DNA from: Cellulomonas denverensis
Lineage (GTDB): Bacteria > Actinomycetota > Actinomycetes > Actinomycetales > Cellulomonadaceae
Length of the DNA: 64,000 nucleotides
Assembly: GCF_012396125.1 (NCBI RefSeq)
Contig: NZ_JAAXOX010000002.1
Coordinates: 62,001-126,000 of the forward strand
Reading direction: 5' to 3'
The notes under the pieces are model-generated. The model was not told where the DNA came from, ran no database searches, and saw nothing but the letters and a program-made list of their open reading frames with translations. Positions 37,379-47,204 of the stretch are shown here, one piece after another. Position 1 is the stretch's first letter, and each line of letters opens with the position of its first letter. Both the position numbers and the translations under genes were made by a program.

Positions 37379-38169
37379 GACGTTCCACGACCACGTTCTG
37401 GGCGTTGGGGACCGCCGTTCTCGCGGTGCTCGTCGCCGCGGGAGCCTGGTTCCTGGCCATCGACCCGGTGCTGGCCCAGGCCTCCGAGGACCGCACCGCC
37501 ACCGAGGACGCGCTGGCCCGCAACGACCTGCTGGAACTGGAGATCACCAAGCTCCAGGAGCAGGCCACCCACCTGGACGAGTACAAGGCCCAGCTCGCCG
37601 AACTGCGCCAGGAGATCCCGGCCACCGGTGACGTGAGCGGTCTGACCACGTACCTGCAGTCGCTGGCCGACGCCGCCGGGGTCACGGTCACCGTCCTGGA
37701 GCCGGGCGTCCCGCAGGAGCTGGCCGTCGCCGCCGGTGTGACCACCGACTCGGGCACCGCCACCGAGGACGGCAGCTCCGACGACGCCGCCGACGACACG
37801 ACCGCCGACGACACGGGGACCACCGACACCGCGGACTCTGACGAAGGTTCGGCCAAGGGGATGTACCTGATCGGCGTGAACATCACCACGGTCGGCACCT
37901 ACGACGCGACCAGGACGTTCCTCACGTCCCTGCAGACCGGGAACGGGCGGCTGTTCCTGGTGTACGGGCTGGACGCCCAGACCCAGGACGACGAGGGTGC
38001 CTCCGGTGGCCGGCCGGCCACCGCCCGCGGTGACGTGGAGCTGGCCATCAACGGCTACGCCTACCTGCTGCCGGAGAGCGGCACGCCGGCCGTGGACGAC
38101 TCCGCGGTGGACGAGGGCGAGCTGCCGGTCCCCACCGACCAGCCGAACCCGTTCCTGCCGGTGGGCTGA
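37375..38169 (+). CDS. pilO: Type IV pilus assembly protein PilO with acidic insertion
   Basis: 264 residues. An N-terminal membrane helix (TFWALGTAVLAVLVAAGAWFL) and a coiled coil (LELEITKLQEQATHLDEYKA) lead into a ferredoxin-like domain. That domain is interrupted at about residues 122-160 by an Asp/Thr/Ser-rich low-complexity stretch (for example DDAADDTTADDTGTTDTADS). The domain resumes at KGMYLIGVNITTVGTYDATRTFL. PilO pairs with PilN outside the membrane. The insert is unusual for the family. It is the last gene of the pilus locus. Confidence 0.9.
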   Translation: MRRSTTTFWALGTAVLAVLVAAGAWFLAIDPVLAQASEDRTATEDALARNDLLELEITKLQEQATHLDEYKAQLAELRQEIPATGDVSGLTTYLQSLADAAGVTVTVLEPGVPQELAVAAGVTTDSGTATEDGSSDDAADDTTADDTGTTDTADSDEGSAKGMYLIGVNITTVGTYDATRTFLTSLQTGNGRLFLVYGLDAQTQDDEGASGGRPATARGDVELAINGYAYLLPESGTPAVDDSAVDEGELPVPTDQPNPFLPVG

Positions 38170-38192
38170 CCCCTCACCACCCCGCCCGCGCC

Positions 38193-38227
38193 CCGCGCCC
38201 CGGTCCACCCACTGGGCCGGGGCGCGG
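38193..38227 (+). terminator. Hairpin at the end of the pilus locus
   Basis: A perfect 11-bp GC stem (38193-38203 and 38217-38227) with a 13-base loop. It lies 24 bases after the pilO stop and 33 before aroC. There is no T run. Confidence 0.65.
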
Positions 38228-38259
38228 CGTCGTTCCCCGGCCGTGAAAGGATCGCCCCC

Positions 38260-39447
38260 ATGCTGCGTTGGTTGACATCCGGTGAGTCGCACGGCCCCGC
38301 GCTGGTGGGGGTGTTGGAGGGTCTTCCGGCCGGGGTGCAGGTCACCACCGCCGACGTCCAGGCCGCGCTGGCCCGTCGCCGGCTGGGCTACGGCCGCGGC
38401 GCGCGGATGTCCTTCGAGCAGGACGAGGTGCGGATCCTGGCGGGGCTGCGGCACGGCGTGAGCCAGGGCGGCCCGATGGCGATCGAGATCGGCAACACCG
38501 AGTGGCCGAAGTGGGTCGACGTGATGGCCGCGGACCCGGTGGCCGACCCGGAGCTGCTGAACCGGGCCCGCAACGCGCCGTTGACCCGGCCGCGACCGGG
38601 GCACGCGGACCTGGTGGGGATGCGCAAGTACGGCTTCGACGACGCGCGGCCGGTGCTGGAGCGGGCGTCGGCGCGGGAGACCGCGACCCGGGTGGCGCTC
38701 GGGCTGGTCGCGGCGAGGCTGCTGGAGCAGGCCGCCGGGGTGCGGCTGGTCTCGCACGTGGTCGGGATCGGGCCGGTGGCGGTGCCGGAGGGTGCCGCGC
38801 TGCCGGCCCCGGACGACGTGGCGGCGCTGGACGCCGATCCGGTGCGCTGCTTCGACCCGGCGTCGAGCGCGGCGATGGTCGCGGAGATCGACGACTGCCA
38901 CAAGGCGGGGGACACCCTGGGCGGCGTGGTCGAGGTGCTGGCCTACGGGCTGCCGAGCGGGCTGGGCTCCTACGTGCACGCCGACCGGCGGCTGGACTCG
39001 CGGCTGGCCGGGGCGCTGATGGGCATCCAGGCGATCAAGGGCGTCGAGGTCGGCGACGGCTTCCGCACGGCCACCCGCCGCGGCTCGCAGGCCCATGACG
39101 AGATGGAGCGGGACGCCGACGGCGTGATCCGGCGGCGCTCGAACCGGGCCGGTGGGCTCGAGGGCGGGATGACCAACGGGGAGATCCTCAAGGTCCGGGC
39201 GGCGATGAAGCCGATCTCCACCGTGCCGCGGGCGCTGGACACGGTGGACACCACCGGCGGTCCGGCCAAGGCACAGCACCAGCGCTCCGACGTGTGCGCG
39301 GTGCCGCCGGCGGCGGTGGTGGCCGAGGCGATGGTGGCGCTGGTGCTGGCCGACGCGCTGCTGGAGAAGACCGGCGGCGACTCGGTGCCGGAGGTGCGCC
39401 GCAACCTGGAGGCCTACCTGGCGTCCATCCCCGAGCTGCTGCGATGA
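38260..39447 (+). CDS. aroC: Chorismate synthase
   Basis: 395 residues. Conserved blocks: [20 protein letters not shown] (start of the FMN-binding core), [36 protein letters not shown] and the C-terminal SRR-like [19 protein letters not shown]. It converts EPSP to chorismate and needs reduced FMN. The stop overlaps aroK (ATGA), and aroK overlaps aroB by eight bases, giving a tight aroCKB operon. The second-to-last aroC codons lead directly into the aroK start. Confidence 0.96.
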   Translation: MLRWLTSGESHGPALVGVLEGLPAGVQVTTADVQAALARRRLGYGRGARMSFEQDEVRILAGLRHGVSQGGPMAIEIGNTEWPKWVDVMAADPVADPELLNRARNAPLTRPRPGHADLVGMRKYGFDDARPVLERASARETATRVALGLVAARLLEQAAGVRLVSHVVGIGPVAVPEGAALPAPDDVAALDADPVRCFDPASSAAMVAEIDDCHKAGDTLGGVVEVLAYGLPSGLGSYVHADRRLDSRLAGALMGIQAIKGVEVGDGFRTATRRGSQAHDEMERDADGVIRRRSNRAGGLEGGMTNGEILKVRAAMKPISTVPRALDTVDTTGGPAKAQHQRSDVCAVPPAAVVAEAMVALVLADALLEKTGGDSVPEVRRNLEAYLASIPELLR

Positions 39448-39974
39448 CCGCGCCCCGGGTGGTGCTGATCGGCGCGCCGGGGGCGGGCAAGAGCACGGTC
39501 GGCGCTCTGCTGGCCGGCCGGCTGGGCCTGGGGTTCCGGGACACCGACGCGGATGTGGCGGCGGCGGCCGGCAAGCCGGTGGCGGAGGTCTTCGTCGAGG
39601 ACGGCGAGCCGCGGTTCCGGGAGCTGGAACGCGCGGCGGTGCTGGCGGCGCTGGACGGGCACGACGGGGTGCTCGCCCTGGGCGGCGGTGCGGTGCTGGA
39701 ACCCGGGGTCCGGCAGGCGCTGGCCCGCTACGGTGAGCAGGGCGGCACGGTGGTCTTCCTGGAGGTCACGCTGGCGTCGGCCGCGGGCCGGGTGGGCTTC
39801 AATCAGCCGCGCCCGGTGCTGCTGGGCAATCCGCGGGCACAGTGGCAGGCGTTGCTGGAGCAGCGCCGCCCGGTGTACGAGGAGCTGGCCACGCACACCG
39901 TGCCGACCGACCGGGTGCCGCCGGAGGAGGTCGTCGAGCGCGTGATCGCACTGTGGGAGGGAACGGATGACTGA
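39444..39974 (+). CDS. aroK: Shikimate kinase
   Basis: 176 residues. Walker A is GAPGAGKST at residues 10-18. [13 protein letters not shown] holds the shikimate-binding Asp, FRELERAAV the binding Arg, LALGGGAVL the GGG loop, and [12 protein letters not shown] the lid. It phosphorylates shikimate at O3. The length is normal. It is embedded between aroC and aroB in a coupled operon. Confidence 0.95.
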   Translation: MTAPRVVLIGAPGAGKSTVGALLAGRLGLGFRDTDADVAAAAGKPVAEVFVEDGEPRFRELERAAVLAALDGHDGVLALGGGAVLEPGVRQALARYGEQGGTVVFLEVTLASAAGRVGFNQPRPVLLGNPRAQWQALLEQRRPVYEELATHTVPTDRVPPEEVVERVIALWEGTDD

Positions 39975-41094
39975 GGACCTGCGCCGGGTCGAGGTGGCGG
40001 GGGAGCAGCCGTACCCGGTCCTGATCGGGCGGCACCTGCTCGGTGAGCTGCCCGGCCTGTTGCGGCCCGGGGTGCGCAAGGTGCTGATCGTGCACCCGGC
40101 GGCGCTGGCGACCACGGCCGAGGCGGTCCGGGACGACCTGGCCGCCCAGGGGCTGGAGGCGCTGCTCGCCGAGGTGCCGGATGCCGAGCCGCAGAAGTCC
40201 GCCCAGGTGGCGGCGTTCTGCTGGCAGGTGCTCGGCCAGGCCGACTTCACCCGCTCGGATGCCATCGTCGGTCTGGGCGGAGGTGCGACCACCGACCTGG
40301 CGGGCTTCGTCGCGTCGACCTGGCTGCGCGGGGTGCAGGTGGTGCAGGTGCCGACCACGCTGCTGGCGATGGTGGATGCCGCGGTGGGCGGCAAGACCGG
40401 GATCAACACGGTCGAGGGCAAGAACCTGGTGGGCACCTTCCACCCGCCGGTCGGGGTCCTCTGCGACCTGGCCGCGCTGGAGAGCATGCCGGCGCACGAC
40501 CACGTCGCCGGGCTCGGTGAGGTGGTCAAGTGCGGGTTCATCGCCGACCCCCGGATCCTGGAGCTGGTCGAGCAGCACGGGCCGGAGATCACCGACCCGG
40601 TGCGGGCCGCGCACTCGCCGGTGCTGGCCGAGCTGGTCGAGCGGTCGGTGGCGGTCAAGGCCCGGGTCGTGGGCGAGGACCTGCGGGAGGCCGGGCTGCG
40701 GGAGATCCTCAACTACGGGCACACCTTCGGCCACGCGATCGAGCACGTGGAGCGGTACTCCTGGCGACACGGTGCAGCGGTGTCGGTGGGGATGGTCTTC
40801 GTCGCCGAGCTGGCGCGGCTGGCCGGGCGGCTGGACGAGTCGGTGGTGGCCCGGCACCGGTCGATCCTGTCCGGCCTGGGCCTGCCGATCAGCTACCGCG
40901 GCGACCGCTGGGACCAGCTGTACGCGGCGATGCGCCGGGACAAGAAGACCCGGGGCGATCTGCTGCGGTTCGTGGTGCTGGAGGACGTGGCGCGACCCAC
41001 CCGGCTGGAGGGTCCCGACCCGACGCTGCTGCTGGCCGCGTACGCGGAGGTCTCCGAGGGTGCGACCACGCCCCGGAGCCTGTCGCTGGGCTGA
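39967..41094 (+). CDS. aroB: 3-Dehydroquinate synthase
   Basis: 375 residues. NAD-binding [16 protein letters not shown], then the substrate and zinc motifs [29 protein letters not shown] (metal-ligand Glu) and [13 protein letters not shown] (two zinc His), and later [13 protein letters not shown]. It makes 3-dehydroquinate from DAHP. It starts eight bases inside aroK. aroQ/aroD is not in the window. The efp and nusB genes usually follow in actinobacteria; here a SatD-like pair is inserted before them. Confidence 0.95.
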   Translation: MTEDLRRVEVAGEQPYPVLIGRHLLGELPGLLRPGVRKVLIVHPAALATTAEAVRDDLAAQGLEALLAEVPDAEPQKSAQVAAFCWQVLGQADFTRSDAIVGLGGGATTDLAGFVASTWLRGVQVVQVPTTLLAMVDAAVGGKTGINTVEGKNLVGTFHPPVGVLCDLAALESMPAHDHVAGLGEVVKCGFIADPRILELVEQHGPEITDPVRAAHSPVLAELVERSVAVKARVVGEDLREAGLREILNYGHTFGHAIEHVERYSWRHGAAVSVGMVFVAELARLAGRLDESVVARHRSILSGLGLPISYRGDRWDQLYAAMRRDKKTRGDLLRFVVLEDVARPTRLEGPDPTLLLAAYAEVSEGATTPRSLSLG

Positions 41095-41114
41095 GGCCGA
41101 ACAAGCCCGGAGCT

Positions 41115-41160
41115 TTGTAAGAACAGCTACAAGCTTGCTCCATTGTAAGAGCGGTTACCA
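41115..41160 (+). promoter_or_regulatory. Two palindromic operators before the SatD-like gene
   Basis: TTGTAAGAACAGCTACAA (41115-41132) and TTGTAAGAGCGGTTACCA (41143-41160) share the dyad GTAAGA-R-C-R-G-Y-TAC, spaced 28 bases start to start. They lie directly upstream of the -10 box at 41166. The sequence is AT-rich against its surroundings. A dimeric DNA-binding protein, perhaps the gene's own product, is the likely ligand. Confidence 0.65.
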
Positions 41161-41165
41161 CGCGC

Positions 41166-41177
41166 TACCCTGGCGTC
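41166..41177 (+). promoter_or_regulatory. -10 box of a probable leaderless SatD-like gene promoter
   Basis: TACCCT at 41166-41171, six bases, then the ATG at 41178. The paired operators overlap the expected -35 position. Confidence 0.6.
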
Positions 41178-41858
41178 ATGTGGACCCTGACGGTGGACCA
41201 GGTGGGCAGCCGGCGGGTCGGCGACCGGGTCGACGCGCTGCTGGCCGGCCTGGCTGCGGACTCGCCGCTGGTGACCGCCGCCCCCGGCGCGGTGCTGCTG
41301 CCGTTCGAGCGCACGGTCGGTGACGAGGTCCAGGCCGTGATCGCCGATGCCGGGCTGGTGGTCGACCTGGCGCTGCACCTGGTCCGGATCGGTGGCTGGA
41401 GCATCGGGATCGGCGCGGGCCGGGTCGACACACCGCTGCCGCCGTCCTCCCGCGCCGGCTCCGGGACCGCGTTCATCCACGCCCGTGCGGCGGTCGAGGC
41501 GGCGAAGTCCCGGCTGCGCAGTGTCCCGCTCGCCGTCCGCGGGCCCCGGGCCGATCTGGCGGCGGAGGCCGAGGGCGTCCTGGTGCTGCTCGGCTCGGTG
41601 ATCGACCGGCGGACCGAGGCGGGCTGGGCGGTGATCGACCGGATGTCCGCCGCGACGGGGGAGCCCGGCACCCGCCAGCAGGACATCGCCGCCGCGCTCG
41701 GCATCAGCCAGCAGGCGGTCAGCGCCCGGCTGCGCGCGGCGCTCTGGGCGGAGGAGGTCGCCGCCCGGCCCGCAGCGGCGCGCCTGCTCCGGCTGGCCGC
41801 GGGCGACCGACACGATGGGCCCCGGGACGACGAGGGCGACGAGGGGGAGGCCGGATGA
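41178..41858 (+). CDS. SatD-like protein: nucleotidyl-cyclase-like domain plus C-terminal helix-turn-helix
   Basis: 226 residues. The N-terminal 125 residues follow the SatD pattern: TVDQVGSRR with Asp7, FERTVGDEVQAV (GDE at 48-50), GGWSIGIGAGRVDTP and GTAFIHARAAVEAAK. The spacing mirrors class III nucleotidyl cyclase and GGDEF palm domains (DIVGFT, GDE and a GIG strand), but catalytic activity is unproven. The C-terminal part (RQQDIAAALGISQQAVSARL, about 167-186) is a helix-turn-helix resembling MarR or sigma-type DNA-binding units. An acidic tail ends the protein. The start codon lies six bases from a -10 box and directly after two palindromes. It is coupled to the next gene (ATGA). SatD is known from the Streptococcus mutans acid-tolerance locus. 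Confidence 0.75.
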   Translation: MWTLTVDQVGSRRVGDRVDALLAGLAADSPLVTAAPGAVLLPFERTVGDEVQAVIADAGLVVDLALHLVRIGGWSIGIGAGRVDTPLPPSSRAGSGTAFIHARAAVEAAKSRLRSVPLAVRGPRADLAAEAEGVLVLLGSVIDRRTEAGWAVIDRMSAATGEPGTRQQDIAAALGISQQAVSARLRAALWAEEVAARPAAARLLRLAAGDRHDGPRDDEGDEGEAG

Positions 41859-42328
41859 GCCCGGTGTGGGCAGTGGTCGTGGTGGTGCTGGCGCTGGCGG
41901 TCAGCGGCGGGCTCGGCTGGTTCGTCGCCGCCGGGGTGCTGCGCCTGGCCGACCGCGCGCCCCGCACCGTCGCCCCGCCCGCCGGACCGAAAGCCGCACC
42001 GGAGGTCGACCCGGGGGCCGATCCGGAGGCCGGACCGGGCGCTGGACCGGCGACCCGCGGCGGCCCGGACGGTGCGGCGGCGCGCGCCCGGCTGCGCGGC
42101 GGCACCTGGATCGGTGTGCTGGAACGACTGGCCGTCACCGGCACCCTGCTGGCCGGCGAACCGGGCGGCGTCGCGGTGGTGGTGGCGATCAAGGGCCTGG
42201 GACGCTACCCCGAACTGCGCAGCGGATCGGACCCCGGCGTCTCCGAGCGCTTCGTGATCGGCACCCTGGCCTCGCTGGTCTGGGCCGGGGCGCTCGGCGT
42301 GCTCGGTCGCTGGCTGCTCACCCGGTAG
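41855..42328 (+). CDS. Small membrane protein, partner of the SatD-like gene
   Basis: 157 residues with an N-terminal helix (residues 3-28), a Pro/Gly/Ala-rich loop (about 40-80) and two C-terminal hydrophobic segments. The C-terminal part, WIGVLERLAVTGTLLAG then VVVAIKGLGRYPEL and SERFVIGTLASLVWA, resembles the end of DUF3307-type membrane proteins that accompany satD. That gives a plausible conserved pair. The start overlaps the SatD-like stop by four bases. The function is unknown. Confidence 0.65.
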   Translation: MSPVWAVVVVVLALAVSGGLGWFVAAGVLRLADRAPRTVAPPAGPKAAPEVDPGADPEAGPGAGPATRGGPDGAAARARLRGGTWIGVLERLAVTGTLLAGEPGGVAVVVAIKGLGRYPELRSGSDPGVSERFVIGTLASLVWAGALGVLGRWLLTR

Positions 42329-42332
42329 GCGC

Positions 42333-42435
42333 TAGGATGGTCGGCGGCCCAGCCCCGGCCGCGCGTGGCACCTGCACGGATGTGCGGCCGCGCGCATGGT
42401 GGGGCGACCGGAAACCCTGACAGGAAGCGACGAAC
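42333..42435 (+). promoter_or_regulatory. efp promoter -10 and leader
   Basis: TAGGAT at 42333-42338, with a leader of about 90 bases containing a possible hairpin (GCGCG 42361-42365 with CGCGC 42391-42395; GCAC 42374-42377 with GTGC 42382-42385). No known riboswitch is recognised. Confidence 0.4.
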
Positions 42436-42999
42436 GTGGCGACGACGAACGACCTCAAGAACGGCACCGTGCTGAAGATTGACGGCCAGCTCTGGACGGT
42501 CATCGAGTTCCAGCACGTCAAGCCGGGCAAGGGCGGCGCCTTCGTCCGCACCAAGCTGAAGAACGTCCTCTCCGGCAAGGTCGTGGACCGCACCTTCAAC
42601 GCCGGCCTGAAGGTCGAGACCGCCAATGTCGACAAGCGCGACATGCAGTACCTGTACCAGGACGGCGACGACTTCGTCTTCATGGACACCGACACCTACG
42701 ACCAGATCACCATCGCCGCCGCCACCGTCGGCGATGCCTCGAACTTCATGCTCGAGGGCCAGATGGCCGTGGTCGCCACCAACGAGGGAGTCCCGCTCTA
42801 CGTCGAGCTGCCCGCCTCCGTCGTGCTCACCATCACCTACACCGAGCCCGGCCTGCAGGGCGACCGCTCCACCGGTGGCACCAAGCCCGCCACCCTGGAG
42901 ACCGGCTACCAGATCCAGGTCCCGCTGTTCCTGGAGGCCGACACCAAGGTCAAGGTCGACACCCGCGACGGCTCCTACCTGGGCCGCGTGAACGACTGA
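42436..42999 (+). CDS. efp: Elongation factor P
   Basis: 187 residues from GTG. It has the three-domain EF-P layout: KOW-like domain I ([20 protein letters not shown]), the loop KPGKGGAF whose tip is Lys32, then two OB folds, the last ending [19 protein letters not shown] relieves ribosome stalling at polyproline. Lys32 fits the actinobacterial type, in which no EpmAB-style modification is known. The nusB start follows the stop with one base between them, so efp-nusB form an operon. Confidence 0.96.
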   Translation: MATTNDLKNGTVLKIDGQLWTVIEFQHVKPGKGGAFVRTKLKNVLSGKVVDRTFNAGLKVETANVDKRDMQYLYQDGDDFVFMDTDTYDQITIAAATVGDASNFMLEGQMAVVATNEGVPLYVELPASVVLTITYTEPGLQGDRSTGGTKPATLETGYQIQVPLFLEADTKVKVDTRDGSYLGRVND

Positions 43000-43000
43000 C

Positions 43001-43417
43001 GTGGGAGCTCGCACCAAGGCCCGCAAGCGTGCGCTCGACGTCCTCTTCGAGGCAGAGCAGCGCCGGGTCGACCCGATGACCCTGCTCGCCGAGCGGATCG
43101 TCGAACCCGGCACCGAGGCGGCCCTGCCGCAGTACGCGGTCGAGCTGGTCGAGGGGGTCTGCGCCCGCCGCGACCGGATCGACGAGGTGCTCGCCACCCA
43201 CTCGCACGGCTGGACGCTGGACCGGATGCCCGCCGTCGACCGGGTGCTGCTGCGCCTGGGCACCTGGGAGATCCTGTTCAACGACGACGTCCCGGACGCG
43301 GTCGCCGTCGACGAGGCGGTCGAGCTGGCCCGGAACCTGTCCACCGACGAGAGCCCGTCCTTCGTCAACGGCCTGCTCGGCCGGGTGGTGGACCTGAAGC
43401 CGACGCTGCTGGGCTGA
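43001..43417 (+). CDS. nusB: Transcription antitermination factor NusB
   Basis: 138 residues from GTG. It is all-helical, with family blocks MGARTKARKRALDVLFEAEQ at the N-terminus, VDRVLLRLGTWEILF and VAVDEAVELARNLSTDESPSFVNGLLG at the C-terminus. NusB binds BoxA with S10 and supports rRNA antitermination. The length is normal. It is followed by a promoter-like sequence and a terminator hairpin. Confidence 0.95.
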   Translation: MGARTKARKRALDVLFEAEQRRVDPMTLLAERIVEPGTEAALPQYAVELVEGVCARRDRIDEVLATHSHGWTLDRMPAVDRVLLRLGTWEILFNDDVPDAVAVDEAVELARNLSTDESPSFVNGLLGRVVDLKPTLLG

Positions 43418-43454
43418 GGCCTGACCCGCTGGGCCGGACGGTGATAATCTGAGC

Positions 43455-43530
43455 GCATCTGCCGGCCCCGCTGGGGTGCAGGAAGTGAACCCCGGGATGT
43501 CCCGCCACGAGGTGGGGCCCGGGGTTCGCG
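43455..43530 (+). ncRNA. Candidate small RNA between nusB and a convergent gene
   Basis: CTGACC (43421-43426), a 16-base spacer and GATAAT (43443-43448) form an unusually good sigma-70-like promoter just after the nusB stop. Transcription would start near 43455 and end at the hairpin at 43487-43527, giving about 75 bases with a CCCC-GCT-GGGG hairpin at its 5' side. There is no convincing open reading frame. No known RNA family is recognised. Confidence 0.35.
43487..43527. terminator. Hairpin between nusB and the convergent DUF3800-like gene
   Basis: A perfect outer 10-bp stem (43487-43496 and 43518-43527), extended inside by partial pairing of CCCGCCAC with GTGGGG. It can act on either strand. 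Confidence 0.8.
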
Positions 43531-43534
43531 CATG

Positions 43535-44086
43535 TCAGGGCTCACCCACGCGCAGCACGCTGATCGACGCGGGCGCCCGTGTGCCCGCGCGCCACGCACT
43601 GGTGGTGATCCCACAGGCGATGTCCGCCAGCCAGAGCCGCGGTTCCTCCGCCCCGCGCCGGTGATCCACCCAGAGCTGGTCGATCACCCGGCGGGTGCGC
43701 AGTGCGGCCACCAGCTCCCGGTCCCGCCGATCGGCCCGTTCGCCGCGTGACTCCATCACCACCCGAGCGCAGCCGAGCTGCTCCAGCGCGGGCCCGAACG
43801 TCTCGAAGCACTTCCGGCGGCGGCGTTCGTCCGGCTCATCCGGTGGACAGCTCCGGACGACCACCAGTCCGGTGAGCGGCAGCGACCCGAAGGCGGCGGT
43901 CAAGTGGGACCGGCTGCGACCGCCGGCGTCGTACCAGTGCGCCTTCAGCCGGCCAGGTGGGCGCAGGTGGCGGGCGCGTCCGCGCGTGTGCTCGACCTCG
44001 CCGGGTGCCACCAGCACGGCGCCGAGCACGTAGAGCAGCCTGCCGTCGATCTGCACACTCGACTCGTCCCCCCACGCCACTCCCAT
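43535..44086 (-). CDS. DUF3800-like protein, function unknown
   Basis: 183 residues from the ATG at 44086, with a G-rich ribosome-binding region upstream. The N-terminus AWGDESSVQIDGRLLYVLGAV (Asp7, Glu8) and the C-terminal WLADIACGITTSAWRAG follow the acidic pattern of DUF3800 proteins (IDESG at the N-terminus, QLADxxAG near the end), which have an RNase H-like fold. The middle part is Arg-rich. DUF3800 members often occur near mobile elements or defence genes, but this one stands alone between nusB and pyrR. The assignment rests on motif spacing only. Confidence 0.6.
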   Translation of the reverse strand: MGVAWGDESSVQIDGRLLYVLGAVLVAPGEVEHTRGRARHLRPPGRLKAHWYDAGGRSRSHLTAAFGSLPLTGLVVVRSCPPDEPDERRRRKCFETFGPALEQLGCARVVMESRGERADRRDRELVAALRTRRVIDQLWVDHRRGAEEPRLWLADIACGITTSAWRAGTRAPASISVLRVGEP

Positions 44087-44204
44087 GCTCACCCCCCGGG
44101 GCAACCGACGGTAGCCGGGCGCCCGCCCCCGGCGGCCGTTGTCCACAGGCCGACCCGTGGCCCATCTCACCCCCGCGCAGCGCGGCGCACCCGCCCGCCC
44201 GGGG

Positions 44205-44847
<643 letters not shown>

Positions 44848-44848
<1 letters not shown>

Positions 44849-45876
44849 TGCGGCACCTGCTGAGCACCGCGGACCTGGACACCGCGGCCGCGATCAGGGT
44901 CCTGGACACCGCGAGCCAGATGGCCGCGACCCAGGGCCGGCAGATCAAGAAGTTGCCGACGCTGCGCGGGCGGACGGTGGTGAACCTGTTCTTCGAGGAC
45001 AGCACCCGGACCCGGATCTCGTTCGAGACCGCGGCGAAGCGGCTGAGCGCGGACGTGATCAACTTCGCGGCCAAGGGGTCGAGCGTGTCCAAGGGCGAGT
45101 CGCTGAAGGACACCGCGCTGACCCTGGAGGCGATGGGGGCGGACGCGATCGTGATCCGGCACCAGGCCTCCGGCGCCCCGCACACCCTGGCGCACGCCGG
45201 CTGGACGAACGCCGCGGTGCTGAACGCCGGTGACGGCACCCACCAGCACCCGACCCAGGCGCTGCTGGACTCGTTCACGATCCGGCGGCACCTGCGCGGC
45301 ACCGCGGACAACCCGGACGGCGTGGGTGCGGACCTGTCCGGCCTGCACGTCGCGGTGGTCGGGGATGTGCTGCACTCCCGGGTCGCGCGGTCGAATGTCG
45401 ACCTGCTGCACACCCTGGGCGCCCGGGTGACGCTGGTCGCGCCGCCCACCCTGCTGCCGGTCGGGATCGAGCCCTGGCCGTGCGCGGTGTCCTACCACCT
45501 GGACGAGGTGCTGGCCGAGGAGCCGGATGCGGTGATGATGCTCCGGGTGCAGCGCGAGCGGATGTCGACGGCGGGTGGCGGGTTCTTCCCGGGGCCGCTG
45601 GAGTACACCCGGTTGTACGGGCTGGACGCGCGCCGGCTGGCGATGCTGCCGGAGCACGCGATCGTGATGCACCCCGGCCCGATGAACCGCGGGCTGGAGA
45701 TCAGCGCCGACGCGGCGGACTCGCCGCGGTCGGTGATCGTGGAGCAGGTGGCGAACGGGGTGGCGGTACGGATGGCGGCGCTGTATCTGCTGCTCGCGGG
45801 GGATGGCGACCTGCCCGGCACCACACCCACCACCGGCGCGATCCCCGCCCTGACCAGCCCGGAGGCCACCCGATGA
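44848..45876 (+). CDS. pyrB: Aspartate carbamoyltransferase catalytic subunit
   Basis: 342 residues. The carbamoyl-phosphate motif [13 protein letters not shown], the mobile [12 protein letters not shown] loop, [10 protein letters not shown], and the aspartate-side [10 protein letters not shown] and [11 protein letters not shown] are all present. It makes carbamoyl aspartate. No pyrI regulatory subunit is present, as usual in actinobacteria, where the enzyme can associate with PyrC. The ATG overlaps the pyrR stop by one base. Confidence 0.96.
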
Positions 45877-47204
45877 CGACCTACCTGCTCACCGATGCCG
45901 CGCCGCTGGGCGAGGGCCGCACCGACCTGCTGCTGGCCGACGGCGTGATCGCCGCGATGGGCGCCGACGCGCGCGCCCGGGCCGGCCAGGACGCGGTGAC
46001 CATCGACGCGACCGGCCTGGTGCTGCTGCCCGGCCTGGTCGACCTGCACACCCATCTGCGCGAGCCGGGCCGGGAGGACGCCGAGACGATCGCCTCCGGC
46101 ACCCGGGCGGCGGCGCTGGGCGGGTTCACCGCGGTGCACGCGATGGCGAACACCACCCCGGTGCAGGACACCGCGGGCGTGGTGGAACAGGTCTGGCGGC
46201 TGGGGCGCGAGGCGGGCTGGGTGGATGTGCACCCGGTCGGCGCGGTCAGTGTCGGGCTGGCAGGGGAGCAGCTGGCCGAGCTGGGCGCGATGGCGGATTC
46301 CGCCGCGACCGTCCGGGTGTTCTCCGACGATGGCAAATGCGTGCACGACCCGGTGCTGATGCGCCGGGCGCTGGAGTACGTGAAGGCCTTCGACGGGGTG
46401 ATCGCCCAGCACGCGCAGGAACCGCGGCTGACCGAGGGCGCCCAGATGCACGAGGGCGTGGTCTCCGCGGAGATCGGCCTGCGCGGCTGGCCGGCGGTCG
46501 CCGAGGAGGCGATCATCGCCCGCGACGTGCTGCTGGCCGAGCACGTCGGTTCCCGGCTGCACGTGTGCCACCTGTCCACCGCCGGGTCGGTGGAGATCGT
46601 GCGCTGGGCGAAGTCCCGGGGGATCGACGTCACCGCCGAGGCCACCCCGCACCACCTGCTGCTGACCGACGAGCTGGCCCGCGGCTACGACCCGGTGTTC
46701 AAGGTCAACCCCCCGCTGCGCACCGAGGCGGATGTCGAGGCGGTGCGGGCCGGCCTGGCCGACGGCACGATCGACATCGTCGGCACCGACCACGCCCCGC
46801 ACACCCGCGAGGACAAGGACTGCGAGTGGGCGGCCGCCGCGTTCGGCATGACCGGTCTGGAGACCGCGCTGTCGGTGGTGCAGCTGACCATGGTGGACAC
46901 CGGCCGGATGACCTGGGCGGATGTTGCCCGGGTGCTGTCGCGCACGCCGTCGAGGATCGGCCGGGTGCCGGACCAGGGCCGGCCGATCGCGGTCGGTGAG
47001 CCGGCCAACCTGGTGCTGGTCGACCCGGCCGCGGTGCGGACCGTGGTGCCGGAGCAGCAGGCCACCGCCTCGGCGAACTCGCCGCTGCGGGGCCGGGAGC
47101 TGCCGGGCCGGGTGGTCGCCACCTTCCTGCGCGGCCGGGCCACCGTGCTGGACGGCACGCCCCAGGACGATCCGCGGGCGCCGCGCTACGCGGTGGGCCG
47201 CTGA
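45873..47204 (+). CDS. pyrC: Dihydroorotase (class I)
   Basis: 443 residues. Zinc ligands HTHLREPG near the N-terminus, [21 protein letters not shown] and the catalytic Asp in [11 protein letters not shown]. It cyclises carbamoyl aspartate to dihydroorotate. The class I length and the alanine-to-valine-rich C-terminal domain are typical of pyrB-linked enzymes. It overlaps pyrB by four bases and the following PH-like gene by one. Confidence 0.96.
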   Translation: MTTYLLTDAAPLGEGRTDLLLADGVIAAMGADARARAGQDAVTIDATGLVLLPGLVDLHTHLREPGREDAETIASGTRAAALGGFTAVHAMANTTPVQDTAGVVEQVWRLGREAGWVDVHPVGAVSVGLAGEQLAELGAMADSAATVRVFSDDGKCVHDPVLMRRALEYVKAFDGVIAQHAQEPRLTEGAQMHEGVVSAEIGLRGWPAVAEEAIIARDVLLAEHVGSRLHVCHLSTAGSVEIVRWAKSRGIDVTAEATPHHLLLTDELARGYDPVFKVNPPLRTEADVEAVRAGLADGTIDIVGTDHAPHTREDKDCEWAAAAFGMTGLETALSVVQLTMVDTGRMTWADVARVLSRTPSRIGRVPDQGRPIAVGEPANLVLVDPAAVRTVVPEQQATASANSPLRGRELPGRVVATFLRGRATVLDGTPQDDPRAPRYAVGR

